Shown here piece by piece: positions 13,068 to 14,991 of a stretch of 14,991 nt of DNA; the first letter of the stretch is position 1, and each line of letters opens with the position of its first letter. Position numbers and translations under genes: made by a program. The notes under the pieces are model-generated. The model did no database searches. It was not told the origin of the DNA and was given only the letters and a program-made list of their open reading frames with translations. Where the stretch lies: assembly GCA_001799975.1 (NCBI GenBank), contig MGUQ01000129.1, positions 10,640 through 25,630 of the forward strand, given 5' to 3'. Source of the stretch: Elusimicrobia bacterium RIFCSPLOWO2_01_FULL_54_10 (lineage in GTDB: Bacteria; Elusimicrobiota; Elusimicrobia; 2-02-FULL-39-32).

Positions 13068-14991
13068 GGGGCCTTTTCAAATACCGGCGCGGGAAGAATG
13101 GGCGGGCGCTGCTTGTCTTCGCGCACGCGCTGAAGCTCGATTTCCTTGACCAGGCACCAGGGCGCAATCGTGGACACGGGAACAGTTCCGGATTCGGCGC
13201 CGCAATAAGCGTTCAGCACTTCGGTCTCCTTGCCTGTGGCAATGATTTTGTTGATCGTGATCAGCGGCGTTCCCACAACCTCAACGCCCCTCACGAGGGT
13301 TTCCGCTCCGGTTTGCGCGTCCACCAGGTAAACTTCTTCCGGGGTGCCCCGGAACGCCTGATATCGGCCGCGGCCGGTATAGGTGTCTCCCGAGCGCGTG
13401 CGCCGGATGATGATGCCATACGGCTTTTTCTGCTCTTTGCACTCCTGCAGAAGCATGGCCTTCAGCTCTTTGCGGGAAACTTCCTTGGATGATTTTACAA
13501 AAAGATTAGACATCCTTCCAATCGCATCGCGCCCAAACTGCGCGCGGCCGTGGCCGTTGGAGCGGTTGAAGCCGGAGATGGGACGGCGCGAGAGCAGAAA
13601 GCCCTTGAGCACGCCGTCTTGCACCAGCAGGGCTTTCTGCGCCGGCACGCCTTCATCGTCCACCGTATAATATCCGTTTAAGGGAATGTCTCCGGCCCGG
13701 CTTTGGGTGGGATCGTCCGTCACCGTGAGGAAAGGGGGAATGATCTGCTTGCCCAGCTGGCCTTTGAAAGTCTGGCCTTCGTCGTCGTCGCGCTGGCGCT
13801 CGCCTTCCAGGCGGTGGCCCACGGCTTCGTGGAAGAGCACGCCGGTGGATTCGGGGTCCAATATGGCCGGGCCGGTGAAGGGATCTGCCACCGTGGATTT
13901 TTGGAGCGCGGCCAGCGTGCCGGCGGCCTCTGCCGAAAAAGTGCGGCTGACGCTCAAATTCATTCCGTCTTCCGCCTGGGCTTTGGCCCAGAGGTAAATG
14001 AAGAAGTCGTTGCCCGCGCCTTTGGAGAACACGCGGGTGCCTTCCGAATTGAGAAAATAGCGCTTTTTGAACGAAGCCCGCAGGGAGATGCTGCCGTCCT
14101 GGACGTGACGGAAATTTTTAAGCGCGGCCGATGCCTTTTTCAGGGTTTCGGCGTAATCCGACAGGCTATGGGGGTTTGCCGGAATATCTCCGACTGATTT
14201 GAGCGGCGTTTCTTTGGAAAAATCACTGAGTTTTTCTTTTTCCACATCGGACAATTTTTTGCCCTGTTTTTGCAGGTAGCTTTTGACCGCCTGTTTGTAG
14301 GCCTGGTCGGTCAGGAGCCACAAACGGTGGCAGATTTCTTCACCGGAGTCTTCCAGCGAAATGGAATCCGAATAGCCGCGGCTGTCGTCGCCGGTGCTGT
14401 CGAGGTCGTAATTTCCGTAGCGCACCTGGACAAAAGCATAGCGCGACCGGCTTGTCTGGTTCTGGATGATGGCGCCAAAGCGCGCGGAAAGAGAGAGTTC
14501 CTGGGCGTCCATCACCTGATAGGAAATAAAGTAAGGAACTCCGAAGGCGTCAAACTTGAGTTTCGATGCGGAACGGGTCATTTCCTGCTCCATGGCCTTG
14601 AAGACCGGCTCCGGCAGGGCTTCGTCCGCCCGGGAGTTTGCGCCGAGGCAGAGCATGGCCGCGAGGCACGCAAAAGTATTTGCGGCGGCTTTCAGCTTTT
14701 GGATGATGGAGCTGGCGGATTTTGATTTGTTCAGAGTGTAGAAGTGAATTCCGGGCGCGCCGCGCTCCAGGAGTTCCCGGCACTGGGCCGCGGCCAGGCG
14801 CACGCCGTATTCCACAACTTCTTCGGGGTTGTTCTCAAGTTTTTTCAGGTCGTTCAAAGCCGCCTCGGGAATTTTGGCGCCGCACATTTGCGTGAAGCGG
14901 ACAATCTGGCTCAAATTGGTGATGGGCATGATGCCGGGGATGATGGGCACGTTCACGCCTTTTTCCCGCATTCTTTTTTCGAAGGAGAAAA
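13064..14991 (-). CDS. MetF C-terminus fused to TldD/PmbA-like metalloprotease (5' partial)
   Basis: One uninterrupted frame joins two unrelated families; residues here count from the first in-window ATG (14971). Residues 1-92 are the C-terminal part of methylenetetrahydrofolate reductase: VPIIPGIMPITN, FTQMCGAKIP and GIHFYTLNKS. The codons before that ATG continue the MetF pattern to the window edge, so the start lies outside. Where MetF normally ends, residues 94-115 form a signal-peptide-like stretch (KAAANTFACLAAMLCLG, then ANSRA before DEALP). From about 116 to 635 follows a TldD/PmbA domain with its HEAVGH zinc motif at 381-386, FVQVRYGNYDLDSTG early on and a complete C-terminal part. 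No ATG, GTG or TTG in frame could start the protease with its leader intact; the only ATG nearby is residue 106, in mid-leader. This may be a true fusion, a membrane-anchored hybrid or a recent loss of the metF stop. Confidence 0.85.
   Translation of the reverse strand, partial: FSFEKRMREKGVNVPIIPGIMPITNLSQIVRFTQMCGAKIPEAALNDLKKLENNPEEVVEYGVRLAAAQCRELLERGAPGIHFYTLNKSKSASSIIQKLKAAANTFACLAAMLCLGANSRADEALPEPVFKAMEQEMTRSASKLKFDAFGVPYFISYQVMDAQELSLSARFGAIIQNQTSRSRYAFVQVRYGNYDLDSTGDDSRGYSDSISLEDSGEEICHRLWLLTDQAYKQAVKSYLQKQGKKLSDVEKEKLSDFSKETPLKSVGDIPANPHSLSDYAETLKKASAALKNFRHVQDGSISLRASFKKRYFLNSEGTRVFSKGAGNDFFIYLWAKAQAEDGMNLSVSRTFSAEAAGTLAALQKSTVADPFTGPAILDPESTGVLFHEAVGHRLEGERQRDDDEGQTFKGQLGKQIIPPFLTVTDDPTQSRAGDIPLNGYYTVDDEGVPAQKALLVQDGVLKGFLLSRRPISGFNRSNGHGRAQFGRDAIGRMSNLFVKSSKEVSRKELKAMLLQECKEQKKPYGIIIRRTRSGDTYTGRGRYQAFRGTPEEVYLVDAQTGAETLVRGVEVVGTPLITINKIIATGKETEVLNAYCGAESGTVPVSTIAPWCLVKEIELQRVREDKQRPPILPAPVFEKAP

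Noticed and set aside
1..14991. CRISPR arrays, tRNA/rRNA genes, phage or transposase genes
   Set aside because: No regularly spaced repeats, no cloverleaf-like or rRNA sequence and no integrase/transposase motifs were seen on either strand.

Overview
The window reads as a gene-dense chromosomal segment of a Gram-negative, probably uncultivated bacterium. The outer-membrane efflux protein, the signal-peptide-bearing products and an RND pump indicate a two-membrane envelope. Housekeeping genes (mnmG, folD, the end of metF) indicate chromosome rather than plasmid or phage. Small GC-rich palindromes, one of them inside a coding sequence, and the style of the proteins suggest a PVC/Omnitrophota-like or similar candidate lineage, but this is a weak inference. 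There are no tRNA or rRNA genes, CRISPR arrays, transposases or integrases.

Plus strand, 1-10015. A UMF1-type MFS transporter (N-terminus at or beyond the window edge) is followed by a heavy-metal efflux cassette: a small Cys/His-rich exported protein, a CzcC-like outer-membrane factor and a CzcA-like RND pump. The usual periplasmic adaptor gene (czcB) is absent. mnmG (tRNA wobble-uridine modification) follows, then a predicted lipoprotein with a GH13 alpha-amylase-like fold that has lost its catalytic motifs, then an aldo/keto reductase. The last three form a tight, probably co-transcribed run, the amylase-like gene overlapping mnmG by 14 bp.

Minus strand, 14991-10012. This run goes metF (3' part only) fused in frame to a TldD/PmbA metalloprotease-like domain, then folD (4-bp ATGA overlap), then an orphan REC-HD-GYP response regulator (17-bp overlap), then a membrane-anchored protein of unknown function with remote PlsC-acyltransferase-like features. 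metF and folD join one-carbon folate metabolism; the other genes have no obvious link to it. The last two genes are separated only by a 57-bp nested palindrome that fills the gap. The two strands converge with stop codons overlapping by 3-4 bases.

The most notable structures are these. (1) A 34-bp repeat of the MFS gene's 3' end reappears 4.86 kb later, between czcA and mnmG. It has a 17-bp perfect core, and its differences are mostly synonymous in the MFS frame, so the metal cassette looks inserted and czcA's stop codon appears to lie in the MFS remnant. (2) An in-frame MetF-TldD fusion places a signal-peptide-like segment in mid-protein. (3) A palindrome sits inside mnmG where the protein is about 40 residues shorter than usual. 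(4) A GH13 pseudoenzyme is present. I did not find an unmistakable new defence or mobile system.
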